Assembly: GCA_000961745.1 (NCBI GenBank)
Contig: LAEA01000077.1
Coordinates: 1-33,834 of the forward strand
Source of the DNA: Rhodospirillaceae bacterium BRH_c57
Lineage (GTDB): Bacteria > Pseudomonadota > Alphaproteobacteria > Rhodospirillales > Rhodospirillaceae
Length of the DNA stretch: 33,834 nt
Direction of reading: 5' to 3'
How positions within the stretch are numbered: the first letter of the stretch is position 1; every line of letters starts with the position of its first letter. Positions 23,434-31,075 of the stretch are shown one piece after another. Made by a program: the position numbers and the translations under genes. The notes beneath the pieces were generated by a model that was not told the DNA's origin, did not search any database, and worked only from the letters and a program-made list of their open reading frames with translations.

Positions 23434-24672
23434 ATGTCCGTTCCGCCCGATGCCCGGTCCCTCAACCGGCCCGATCCCCGTTCGCTGCCCGTCGCGGTTC
23501 TGCTGACCGCCCTGGTCGCGTTCGGGCCGATTTCCACCGACATGTACCTGCCGTCGCTGCCCGACATGACGCGGGCGTTCGACACCACGGTATCGCACGT
23601 TCAGTTGACGCTGTCGGTGTTCATTGCCGGGTTCGCCTGCGGGATGCTGGTCTATGGGCCGCTGTCCGACCGCTTTGGGCGCCGCCCGGTGCTGCTGGGC
23701 GGGGTGGCGCTGTACATGCTGGCCTCGGTCGCCTGCCTGTTCGCGCCGACCATCGAGGCGCTGATCGTGTCGCGCTTCGTGCAGGCCATCGGGGCCTGTG
23801 CCGGGCCGGTGCTGGCCCGCGCCGTGGTGCGCGATGTCTACACCCGCGAGGAAGGGGCGCGGATGCTGTCCTACATGGCCTCGGCCATGGCCCTGGCCCC
23901 GGCCGTCGGGCCGATCCTGGGCGGTTGGCTGCATGCGACGCTGGGCTGGCGGTCCAACTTCGGCGCCCTGACGCTGTTCGGCGTGGCGGTGCTGGCGGCA
24001 ACGTGGTGGATGCTGCGCGAGACCAACACCCGCCGCGATCCCCTGGCGCTGAAGCCGTCGCGGATGCTGCGCAACTATGCCTCGCTGTTCGCCTCGCGCG
24101 TGTTCATGGGCTACACCCTGACCGTGGGCTTTGCGTTCGGCGGGCTGTTCAGCTTCATTTCGGGCAGTTCGTTCGTGGTCATCGACGTGCTGGGCGTCGC
24201 ACCGTCCAACTTCGGCTATGTGTTCGCCGCCGTGGTGGTGGGCTACATGAGCGGCGCGTTCTCGTCGGCCAAGCTGACCATGAAGCTGGGCATCGAGCGG
24301 GTCCTTTTGATCGGCACCGCCCTGGCCACCGCCGCCGGGGGTATCGTCGCGGCCCTGGCCCTGTCTGGCATCCAGGAGGTGGCGGCCATCGTCGCCCCGA
24401 TGATCGTCTATTTCTTCGCCTGCGCGCTGATCATCCCCAACGGCACGGCCGGGGCCATCGGGCCATTCCCCAGCAAGGCGGGCACCGTGTCGGCCCTGCT
24501 CGGCTTCTTGCAGATGAGCCTGGGTGCCACCGCCGGCGGGCTGGTCGGTTTGTTCCATAACGGCACCACGGTGCCGATGACCGTGACCATCGCCCTGATG
24601 GGCGCCGCGTCGCTGGCCGCCTATGCCTTCATCGTGCGGGGCGCGGTAGAGGTCCCGGAGGAAGCCTCTTAG
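23434..24672 (+). CDS. Bcr/CflA-family multidrug efflux MFS transporter
   Basis: This 412-residue protein has 12 predicted helices. The Bcr/CflA signature is clear: 'ISTDMYLPSLPDMTRAF' in the first helix-loop, 'GPLSDRFGRRPVLLGG' between helices 2 and 3, and 'PAVGPILGGWL' in helix 5. The family exports drugs such as bicyclomycin, chloramphenicol or sulfonamides by proton antiport. It diverges from the CPBP gene, and its stop overlaps a convergent small membrane gene by 4 bp. Substrate unknown. Confidence 0.93.
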   Translation: MSVPPDARSLNRPDPRSLPVAVLLTALVAFGPISTDMYLPSLPDMTRAFDTTVSHVQLTLSVFIAGFACGMLVYGPLSDRFGRRPVLLGGVALYMLASVACLFAPTIEALIVSRFVQAIGACAGPVLARAVVRDVYTREEGARMLSYMASAMALAPAVGPILGGWLHATLGWRSNFGALTLFGVAVLAATWWMLRETNTRRDPLALKPSRMLRNYASLFASRVFMGYTLTVGFAFGGLFSFISGSSFVVIDVLGVAPSNFGYVFAAVVVGYMSGAFSSAKLTMKLGIERVLLIGTALATAAGGIVAALALSGIQEVAAIVAPMIVYFFACALIIPNGTAGAIGPFPSKAGTVSALLGFLQMSLGATAGGLVGLFHNGTTVPMTVTIALMGAASLAAYAFIVRGAVEVPEEAS

Positions 24673-24845
24673 GTATCCGGCGCGGCGAGTCGCTGATAAG
24701 CCAACGCCACGCGGCGCTGGTGGCTGTGCAGGATGGTGCGCAGGCGGGTTTCCTGACGGTGCAGGAGGGGCGCCACAGCCAAAGCCAGGGCGCCGAGCAG
24801 GACAATGGCGGTGGGGCCAACCAATAGGCTGAGCGTCTGGTCCAT
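24669..24845 (-). CDS. Small single-span membrane protein (58 residues), uncharacterised
   Basis: ATG 24845 with AGGAG seven bases upstream opens a 58-residue protein: a short N-terminus, one hydrophobic helix (about residues 6-26, LSLLVGPTAIVLLGALALAV) and a basic C-terminal half with many Arg and His, probably cytoplasmic. I recognise no family. A consensus CtrA box lies 50 bases upstream, and a weak hairpin followed by TTTTTT lies directly before the ribosome site. It ends in a 4-bp overlap with the convergent transporter gene. A frame to 24902 exists but lacks a ribosome site. Confidence 0.65.
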   Translation of the reverse strand: MDQTLSLLVGPTAIVLLGALALAVAPLLHRQETRLRTILHSHQRRVALAYQRLAAPDT

Positions 24846-24894
24846 TTCTCTGCTCCTAAAAAACATTCCGAACCATACTGTTACGGGATGTTCT

Positions 24895-24909
24895 TTAAGC
24901 ATCGGTTAA
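24895..24909. promoter_or_regulatory. Consensus CtrA-binding box TTAA-N7-TTAA
   Basis: TTAA at 24895-24898 and TTAA at 24906-24909 are separated by exactly seven bases, the full CtrA consensus known from Caulobacter and used across alphaproteobacteria. It lies in the 150-bp region between divergent genes, 50 bases before the small membrane gene and 87 bases before the 234-residue gene. Binding is inferred from sequence only. Confidence 0.6.
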
Positions 24910-24995
24910 GGCGCTGCCCGCAGCCGGACGGAACAAGGCGCGCGAAACGATACTCATGCTGGACGCGCCTTGGAAAACTGTTTTAGATAAGCCCT

Positions 24996-25700
24996 ATGGA
25001 TGAGGAAGATAAGACTGGTGTGTTAGGCTGTACGGCGGCGTTGCTGGTTATCGGCGCGTCGATTGGCGGCGTCGTGTGGTTCATCAACCGCGACGTCGGC
25101 CCCGAGCCCGAAACCCAGGCGGCAGCCACGCCTGCGGCCGAGGCACCGCGCAGCACCCCGATCACGCGCGTTTCGCCGGTACGCGAAAAGACCGTGGTGG
25201 CCAAGGCCGCGCCGATCGTCCCGTTGGCCCGCAAGATCGTCGTCGGCGAAACAGCGGACGCCTCTCCGCCGGCAGCGGTAACGGTCAGCGCCGCCGTCCA
25301 GGATCTCGGTCAGGTGACCGACCAGGGGCCGCCACCGGGCGCCGTCCAGGTCGTCGCCACCGTGCTGGAGGCCGAGCAACTCTGCTACCATGGCCGCGTG
25401 GCACGCCGGGCGCCCAGCCTATTCGACCCGAACGGCTTTGCGATCACCTACGGAGCCGACACCTTCAACACCGGCAATCCCAGGCCGCGCCTGGAGTTCT
25501 TTTTCCACCCGCCGTCGGCGCCAACGGTCGCCACCTTCCTCAGCATGACCGACGAGGACATGCCCGGCTTCCCGGCTGACCACGAGTTGCCGGTGGTCTA
25601 CGACGAAGGGGCCATTCATGCCGTGGTCGCCCGTTGGGTCGCCGCCATCGCCACCGAAACCTGCCCGGCTCCCGTTCCGGCACCTAACGCCGCCAACTGA
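24996..25700 (+). CDS. Uncharacterised membrane-anchored envelope protein (234 residues)
   Basis: The protein begins with an acidic MDEEDK, a single hydrophobic helix (about residues 8-29), then a Pro/Ala-rich linker of about 70 residues and a compact C-terminal region from about residue 95 with 'YHGRVARRAPSLFDPNGFAI', 'RPRLEFFFHPP' and 'HAVVARWVAAI'. Two Cys in this region (in 'QLCYHG' and 'TETCPAP') could form a disulfide. Topology should be one span with the body in the periplasm. I recognise no family. It diverges from the 58-residue membrane gene around a CtrA box and is followed by yjbQ after 87 bases. Confidence 0.75.
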   Translation: MDEEDKTGVLGCTAALLVIGASIGGVVWFINRDVGPEPETQAAATPAAEAPRSTPITRVSPVREKTVVAKAAPIVPLARKIVVGETADASPPAAVTVSAAVQDLGQVTDQGPPPGAVQVVATVLEAEQLCYHGRVARRAPSLFDPNGFAITYGADTFNTGNPRPRLEFFFHPPSAPTVATFLSMTDEDMPGFPADHELPVVYDEGAIHAVVARWVAAIATETCPAPVPAPNAAN

Positions 25701-25733
25701 GCCCCCCTCCCACGCCAGCCCCCCTCCCACGCC
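25700..25733. repeat. Exact 17-bp tandem duplication
   Basis: AGCCCCCCTCCCACGCC occurs twice in direct succession and starts again (AGCC) at 25734. It begins at the last base of the preceding stop codon. It looks like a simple local duplication in intergenic DNA. Confidence 0.8.
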
Positions 25734-25787
25734 AGCCATGCCTGTGGTAAAACAATACGGGTGGGGGTATCGTGGCGGAGGTTGTCC

Positions 25788-26213
25788 ATGCGACAGGCGC
25801 AGACCACCCTGACCGTGCGCACGCGCGGCAAGGAATTTTCCGACATCACCGACGATGTCGCCCGCTGGGTGCGCCAAAGCGGCATCCAAACAGGACTGCT
25901 GACGCTGTTCCTACAGCACACCTCAGCCAGCCTGACCATCCAGGAAAACGCCGATCCCGACGTCCTGCGGGATCTGCAAACCTTCTTCAGCCACATCGTG
26001 CCCGAAGACACCCACGGCCAGCGCTACCGCCACCGCGCCGAGGGCTCCGACGACATGCCGGCCCACATCCGCGCCGTCCTCACCGGCGTGTCAACGGCCG
26101 TCCCTGTGGTCGATGGCGTGCTCGGCCTGGGCACTTGGCAGGCCCTCTACGTCTTCGAACACCGGGCACGCGGCCACGACCGCCACGTGGTGCTGCATCT
26201 GGTCGGCGAATAG
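25788..26213 (+). CDS. YjbQ / UPF0047 family protein
   Basis: This 141-residue protein has the family motifs 'FLQHTSASLTIQENADPDVLRDL' (HTSAS and NADP regions), 'HIRAVLTG' and 'GTWQALYVFEHRARGHDRHV'. The fold is a trimeric beta sandwich with a metal site formed by conserved His. Members have been reported to have weak thiamine-phosphate synthase activity, but the true role is unsettled. GGAGG lies six bases before ATG 25788. Confidence 0.92.
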   Translation: MRQAQTTLTVRTRGKEFSDITDDVARWVRQSGIQTGLLTLFLQHTSASLTIQENADPDVLRDLQTFFSHIVPEDTHGQRYRHRAEGSDDMPAHIRAVLTGVSTAVPVVDGVLGLGTWQALYVFEHRARGHDRHVVLHLVGE

Positions 26214-26267
26214 GGACGGGCTCTGCGCGGACCGACAATAATCAAAAACGAGCAAAATCCGCTTCAT

Positions 26268-27782
26268 TCAGCCGACAATCACACCGATCCCATCATCCGC
26301 CGCCGCCGTGGCGAAGCCGAAGTCGGCCGGGCGACAGGCGTGGATGCGATAGAGGGGGTCACCCTTTCTGACGCGGTCGCCCACGCTTTGCAGCAGGTCG
26401 ATGCCCGAGCCCTTGTCCATGGGGCAACCAGCCAGCCGGGCGATGTGGTTGAGGCGGGCGCAATCCATGTTGACCACCACGCCATCGGCCGGGGCCACCA
26501 CGTCACGGGTTAGCGGGCCGGGTTGCAGGCCGAGCACCGGGGCCGGGCCCTGCGCGGCCATGATGCGCTCCATCTTGGCCAGGGCGCGGCCGTCGTCGAG
26601 GATCTCGCGGGCCAGCCGCACCCCCTGCCCGCCCCGCACCGCCGGATCGAACTCCAGCACCCGTCCGGCCAGCAGGATGGACTTTTCGCGCAGGTCCTGC
26701 GGCGCGTCGAGATCACAGCGCAGCACCGCCATGGCGTCGCGGGCCTCCAGCACCGGGCCAATGCCCCGGCCGATGGGCTGGCGGCCGTCAGTGATGGCGA
26801 CCTCCAGGTTGAGGCCAAGGGCGTCGCCGACGAACTCGAACATCTTGCGCAGGCGCACGGCTTCGACCTGGCTGCGCACCTTGGCCTGCGGGCCCATGGG
26901 AATGTCGATCAGCAGGTGGGTGGACCCGGCCGATACCTTCTTGGACAGGATGGAGGCAACCATCTGTTCCTGGGTGTCGATGCCGAGCGGCCGTTCGACC
27001 GAGATCAGGATATCGTCGGCCGGAGCCAGCCGCATGTGCCCGCCCCATACCAGACACCCCTTCTCCTCGGCGATGATGTGGCGCATGTGGTCGAGGTCCA
27101 CCGTGACATTGCACAGCACCTCCATGGTGTCGGCGGTCCCGGCCGGTGAGGTGATGGCGCGCGAGCTGGTTTTGGGGATGGCGAGGCCGTGGGCGGCGAC
27201 GATGGGCACCACGATCATGGTCGTGCGGTTGCCGGGGATGCCGCCGATGCAGTGCTTGTCCACCACCATATCCATCGGCCAAGTCAAACGTTGCCCGACC
27301 TCGACCATGGCCTGGGTCAACGCAAGAACTTCTTCAGTGGTCATGAACCCAGCGGACGCGACCAGGAAGGCGGCCAGTTCCATGCGCGAATAGCGGTGGT
27401 CGGAAATGTCCTCGATGATGGCCCGGTAATTGTCGGGGGTCAGCACCGCGCCGTTGATCTTGCGCCGCACGGACTCCAGGCTGCCGGGCGGCGGCGCGGG
27501 CTCGATGGACACCTCCGCTCCGGCCGGCAGGCCCAGGCGCGCGAAGGCCTCGGTGGACAGGCCCAGTTCATCGGTCCCGAGCAAGGCATGGGCGCCGTTA
27601 CCGTTGGCCTCAACCAGATTGAGGGTGGCCAGAAGATGGCGCCGCCCGCCGTGGACCTCGATCTTGGCAAGCGCGCGCAGGCCTTCGACCGTATATTGAG
27701 TGCAGTCGCGGCGCAGAAACGCGACGTTTTCCGAATGGGTGTCGATCGGCACCCGGCGAACTTTGAGCATGGCCTTAAGCAT
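26268..27782 (-). CDS. Thymidine/AMP phosphorylase family protein (archaeal AMPpase-like)
   Basis: This 504-residue protein belongs to the glycosyltransferase-family-3 fold nucleoside phosphorylases: 'DKHCIGGIPGNRTTMIVVPIVAA' (residues about 193-215; phosphate loop 'GGIPGNRT'), 'KTSSRAITSPAGTADTMEVL' and 'KGSGIDLLQSVGDRVRKGDPLY'. An extra N-terminal domain of about 85 residues, as in archaeal AMP phosphorylases, separates it from standard DeoA (about 440 residues). AMPpase makes ribose 1,5-bisphosphate and adenine; the role of bacterial relatives is less clear. ATG 27782 has an AGGGGGGGG stretch upstream; ATG 27770 is an alternative. It stands alone, convergent with yjbQ and divergent from DUF1848. 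Confidence 0.88.
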   Translation of the reverse strand: MLKAMLKVRRVPIDTHSENVAFLRRDCTQYTVEGLRALAKIEVHGGRRHLLATLNLVEANGNGAHALLGTDELGLSTEAFARLGLPAGAEVSIEPAPPPGSLESVRRKINGAVLTPDNYRAIIEDISDHRYSRMELAAFLVASAGFMTTEEVLALTQAMVEVGQRLTWPMDMVVDKHCIGGIPGNRTTMIVVPIVAAHGLAIPKTSSRAITSPAGTADTMEVLCNVTVDLDHMRHIIAEEKGCLVWGGHMRLAPADDILISVERPLGIDTQEQMVASILSKKVSAGSTHLLIDIPMGPQAKVRSQVEAVRLRKMFEFVGDALGLNLEVAITDGRQPIGRGIGPVLEARDAMAVLRCDLDAPQDLREKSILLAGRVLEFDPAVRGGQGVRLAREILDDGRALAKMERIMAAQGPAPVLGLQPGPLTRDVVAPADGVVVNMDCARLNHIARLAGCPMDKGSGIDLLQSVGDRVRKGDPLYRIHACRPADFGFATAAADDGIGVIVG

Positions 27783-27846
27783 GGCAGCCCCCCCCCTGAA
27801 CTCACCGATCACAGTAGCCCACCCCGTTGAGCAGAGGAACTAGCAG

Positions 27847-28731
27847 GTGATCATCTCGGCCAGCTATCGCACTGACATTCCGGCATTCTATGGCCCATGG
27901 TTCCTGAACCGCCTGAAGGCGGGGTTTGTCGAGGTCACCAACCCCTATGGCGGCCCGGTGAGCCGGGTGGATCTGCGGCCCGAAGCGGTGGATGGCATCA
28001 TACTATGGACCCGCAACCTGGCCCCGCTCCTGCCGCGCTTGGAGGCCGTGCGAGCAGTGGCGCCGGTGGTGGTGCAGTACACGGTTCTGGGCTATCCGGC
28101 CGTGCTCGATCGATCCGTGGTGGCACCCGAGCGGTCGGTGGAGGTGTTGCAGCGCCTCGCCAGCGACCACGGTCCACGTGTCGGCGTATGGCGCTATGAC
28201 CCCATCGTGCTCACCAGCCTGACCCCGCCAGCGTGGCACGTCGAGACCTTCGGGCGACTGTCCGAGGCCCTGCGTGGGGCGGTGGACGAGGTGGTGGTCA
28301 GCTTCGTCCAGATCTATCGCAAGACCCGCCGCAACCTCGACCGGGCCGCGGCCGAGTGTTTCACCCCGCAATGTTTCACGTGGAACACTCCGGAGGACGC
28401 TGAGAAGCAGGCCCTGTTGCGCACCCTCGCCCCAATCGCCACCGCCAACGGCCAGCGCCTCACCCTGTGCGCCCAGGCCGACCTGCTGCTGCCCGGCGTC
28501 GAGGAGGCCGCGTGCATCGACCCGCACCGTCTGGCCGATGTGGGCGGAAGCCCCCTCTCCGCCCCCGCCAAGCCACACCGCAAAACCTGCCGCTGCGCCC
28601 AGTCGCGCGATATCGGCGCCTATGACACATGCCCCCACGGCTGCGCCTACTGCTACGCCGTGCAAAGCCGGGATCGGGCCAAGGCCCTCTATCAGGCCCA
28701 TGACTCGATGGCGGCGCAACTCGGGCGGTAA
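27847..28731 (+). CDS. DUF1848 family protein
   Basis: This 294-residue protein matches DUF1848: 'IISASYRTDIPAFYGPWF' at the start, 'VDGIILWTRNLAPLL', 'VGVWRYDPIV' and a C-terminal 'CRCAQSRDIGAYDTC..GCAYCYA' cluster (C248, C250, C262, C266, C269). The CxxxCxxC-like spacing recalls iron-sulfur sites of the radical SAM type, but it is C-terminal, so a classical radical SAM assignment would be wrong without more evidence. Start GTG 27847 has GAGG upstream. Codons 176-181 contain a near-perfect parS site. Confidence 0.85.
   Translation: MIISASYRTDIPAFYGPWFLNRLKAGFVEVTNPYGGPVSRVDLRPEAVDGIILWTRNLAPLLPRLEAVRAVAPVVVQYTVLGYPAVLDRSVVAPERSVEVLQRLASDHGPRVGVWRYDPIVLTSLTPPAWHVETFGRLSEALRGAVDEVVVSFVQIYRKTRRNLDRAAAECFTPQCFTWNTPEDAEKQALLRTLAPIATANGQRLTLCAQADLLLPGVEEAACIDPHRLADVGGSPLSAPAKPHRKTCRCAQSRDIGAYDTCPHGCAYCYAVQSRDRAKALYQAHDSMAAQLGR
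28372..28387. promoter_or_regulatory. parS: parS-like ParB-binding site (one mismatch)
   Basis: TGTTTCACGTGGAACA differs from the parS consensus TGTTTCACGTGAAACA at one base. It lies inside the DUF1848 coding region, about 3.3 kb from the perfect site at 31728. The half-site TGTTTCAC also occurs at 28357-28364. Confidence 0.65.
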
Positions 28732-28937
28732 TTGGGGATAGTGGAAAGACGCGGGCTCTGCCCGCACCCGCCAAAGGCCATTGGCTTTTGGAAACCGCTT
28801 TTTGGCCGTTTCCCTGCACCGCAGGCATTTAAACGCGGGACAAGATATCTGCCTGCGGCGCAAAAATCCGTACCCACCTCCACGGGGTCCGGGGCCAATG
28901 GCCCCGGCGGGGCGCGAGGCTGGCCCCGCCTACGGCC
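28732..28937. other. Hairpin-rich intergenic region between convergent DUF1848 and parB
   Basis: No gene is evident. It contains GCGGGC-tct-GCCCGC (28751-28765), CCAAAGGCC-ATT-GGCTTTTGG (28771-28791), a perfect CCGGGGCCA-A-TGGCCCCGG (28889-28907) and GGCGGGGC-N9-GCCCCGCC (28906-28930). The last two are alternative, overlapping folds just after the parB stop. Together they probably end transcription from both sides, although no stem is followed directly by a clean T-run. Confidence 0.55.
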
Positions 28938-30257
28938 TCAGCGATCCTTAAACCCGCTTTGCGGCCAATCATCGCCGTCGTCTTCGTCGTCGGCGGCAGA
29001 CATGAGAGTGGACACATAGTCCTTGTCGGCAGCCAGGGCCGCCACGGCATCGGCAACGCGGGAGCCATCCGAATCCTCGGCGACGTCCTCAAGATCAACT
29101 TCCGGGAGGTCCCCAAGATCAACTTCGGGAATATCGTCAAGGCCCACCTCGGGTTCCCCTTCGGCGGCATCCTCCAGGGCGATCTCTTCAGCCTCGGCCT
29201 CCGGTTCGTCCTCAACCTCCAGCACGTCCTCTTCAACCGGCGCGTCCGCAATCTCGTGCCCGACGATGGCGCTGGCGAAGGCCCTGTCAGCACTGTCCTC
29301 ACCGAGGTCCTCGTCGCTATCATCAACTTCGGCGGCGTGTCGGCGGGCGTCGGCGGCGTTGTCGGTCGGGTTGTTGAGGCGGTAGAGGATGTCATCGAGT
29401 TGTTCAAGCGTCTCGTAATGCAGGACCACGGCGCCGCCGCGCCCCCGGAAATCAATCTGCACCCGCAGGCCCAGCAGGTTGGACAGGTCGCGTTCCAGGG
29501 CGACGGTGTCGGCGTCCTTCTCATCCCGTTGGCCAGCCGGGCGCGGTTTGCGGGTCTTCACGCCGCCGCGTTCGGTGGCGAGCTTTTCGGTCTGGCGGAC
29601 GTTGAGACCTTTCTTGACCACGGCTTCGGCCAAGTGCACCGGGTCTTCGGCATTAAGCAGGGCGCGGGCGTGACCGGCCGAAAGGGTGCCGGCGCGCAAC
29701 ATGCCCTTGACCGGGTCGGGCAAGCCGAGCAGGCGGACCATGTTGGCAACGTGGCTGCGGCTTTTGCCGAGCGCCTTGGACAGGTCGTCCTGGGTGCGTG
29801 CGAACTCGTCCATCAGGCGCTTGTAGCCCTCGGCCTCCTCCAGCGGCGACAGGTCGCGGCGCTGAAGGTTTTCGATCAGGGCAACCTCGGCCGCTTCCTG
29901 GTCGGAGAAGGCACGGATGAGCACCGGGACGCTGTGCAACTGGGCCATCTGCGAGGCCCGCCAACGACGTTCACCGGCGATAATTTCATACCGGGTGCTG
30001 TCTTCGGGCAGGCGGCGCACCAGGATGGGCTGAAGGATGCCCTTCTCACGGATGCTGTCGGACAGGTCCTGCAGCGCCTCGGGGTCGAACTCCATGCGCG
30101 GCTGGAAGCGCCCGGATTCGAGGTGGCCGATGGGCACCTCGACGGGCGCGCGCGGATCGGTGCCCTCGATCACGTCGGGGACTTCCTCGCCGAACAGGGA
30201 GGACAGACCACGGCCCAGGCCCTTGCGCTGCTTCATGCCGGTTGTCTCCTCGCTCAT
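28938..30257 (-). CDS. parB: Chromosome-partitioning protein ParB with long acidic C-terminal tail
   Basis: This 439-residue protein has a normal ParB core: the CTP-binding region 'GERRWRAS' at 95-102 and 'ENLQRRDLSPLEEAEGY' at 129-145, the parS-reading helix-turn-helix near 157-180 ('DDLSKALGKSRSHVANMVRLLGLP'), and the dimerisation domain ending 'HYETLEQLDDILYRLN' at about residue 295. Most ParB proteins end there. Here a further 144 residues follow, rich in Glu/Asp, with three octapeptide repeats (EVGLDDIP, EVDLGDLP, EVDLEDVA at 370-393), a short helix-like segment and the tip 'WPQSGFKDR'. ATG 30257 overlaps the parA stop as ATGA; ATG 30236 is an alternative with AGGAG. It loads on parS and spreads to organise origin segregation. 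Confidence 0.95.
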   Translation of the reverse strand: MSEETTGMKQRKGLGRGLSSLFGEEVPDVIEGTDPRAPVEVPIGHLESGRFQPRMEFDPEALQDLSDSIREKGILQPILVRRLPEDSTRYEIIAGERRWRASQMAQLHSVPVLIRAFSDQEAAEVALIENLQRRDLSPLEEAEGYKRLMDEFARTQDDLSKALGKSRSHVANMVRLLGLPDPVKGMLRAGTLSAGHARALLNAEDPVHLAEAVVKKGLNVRQTEKLATERGGVKTRKPRPAGQRDEKDADTVALERDLSNLLGLRVQIDFRGRGGAVVLHYETLEQLDDILYRLNNPTDNAADARRHAAEVDDSDEDLGEDSADRAFASAIVGHEIADAPVEEDVLEVEDEPEAEAEEIALEDAAEGEPEVGLDDIPEVDLGDLPEVDLEDVAEDSDGSRVADAVAALAADKDYVSTLMSAADDEDDGDDWPQSGFKDR

Positions 30258-31075
30258 GACGCCGCTCTTATCATCTTGTCGCGGCGCAGGACCTCGCCGG
30301 CCAGGTGCACATAGGCCTGTGCCCCGGTCGAACGCAGGTCATAGAGCAGCACCGGCTTGCCGTGCGAGGGCGCCTCGGACACCCGCACATTGCGGGGAAT
30401 GACGGTTTTGAAAACCTTGTCGCCAAAATGCCCGCGCACGTCGCTTTCAACCATGGTCGACAGGTTGTTGCGACGGTCGAACATGGTCAGGACGATGCCC
30501 TGGATTTCGAGGCCAGGATTGAATGCCTTGCGCACGCGCTCGATGGTCTTGACCAGGTACGACACGCCTTCCAGGGCGAAGAACTCGCACTGCAAGGGCA
30601 CCAGGACCTCGTCGGCGGCGACCAGGGCGTTCAGCGTCAGCAGGCCGAGCGCCGGCGGGCAGTCGATCAGCACGTAGTCGTATCCGGCCAGGGTTCCGCC
30701 CAGGGCGTCCTTGAGGCGGAACTCGCGGCGGGTGATGGAGACCAGTTCCAGCTCCGCCCCGGCCAAATCGACACCCGATGGCACCACCGACAGGTTGGGC
30801 ACCCCGGTGGACACCATGGCCTCGGCCACCGTGGCGTCGCCGGTCAGAACGTCGTAGCTCGAAATCAGGCGCTGGTCATGACCGACGCCGAGCCCGGTGG
30901 AGGCATTGCCCTGCGGGTCCATGTCGATAATCAGCACACGCTTCTTCACCGCCGCCATGGCCGTGGCCAGATTGATGGCTGTGGTGGTCTTGCCCACCCC
31001 GCCCTTCTGGTTGGCGATGGCGATGATCTTGGGGATGGACAGCGGAAGGATCTGCTGGACGTCAGGCTGGCTCAC
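30254..31075 (-). CDS. parA: Chromosome-partitioning ATPase ParA
   Basis: This 273-residue Walker-type ATPase has the deviant P-loop 'KGGVGKTT' at residues 24-31, 'IIDMDPQGNASTG' (Walker A' region) and 'YDYVLIDCPPALGLLT' (Walker B). ParA binds DNA nonspecifically with ATP and moves ParB-parS complexes. The start is GTG 31075, overlapping the rsmG stop by 14 bp; the stop overlaps parB as ATGA, so rsmG, parA and parB are co-translated. Confidence 0.96.
   Translation of the reverse strand: MSQPDVQQILPLSIPKIIAIANQKGGVGKTTTAINLATAMAAVKKRVLIIDMDPQGNASTGLGVGHDQRLISSYDVLTGDATVAEAMVSTGVPNLSVVPSGVDLAGAELELVSITRREFRLKDALGGTLAGYDYVLIDCPPALGLLTLNALVAADEVLVPLQCEFFALEGVSYLVKTIERVRKAFNPGLEIQGIVLTMFDRRNNLSTMVESDVRGHFGDKVFKTVIPRNVRVSEAPSHGKPVLLYDLRSTGAQAYVHLAGEVLRRDKMIRAAS

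Noticed and set aside
28357-28364. A fourth parS at the TGTTTCAC half-site
   Set aside because: The right half (CCCGCAAT) does not match, so it is only a half-site.
28959-30314. Long plus-strand frame opposite parB
   Set aside because: It mirrors the acidic parB codons on the opposite strand and has no family features or ribosome site.
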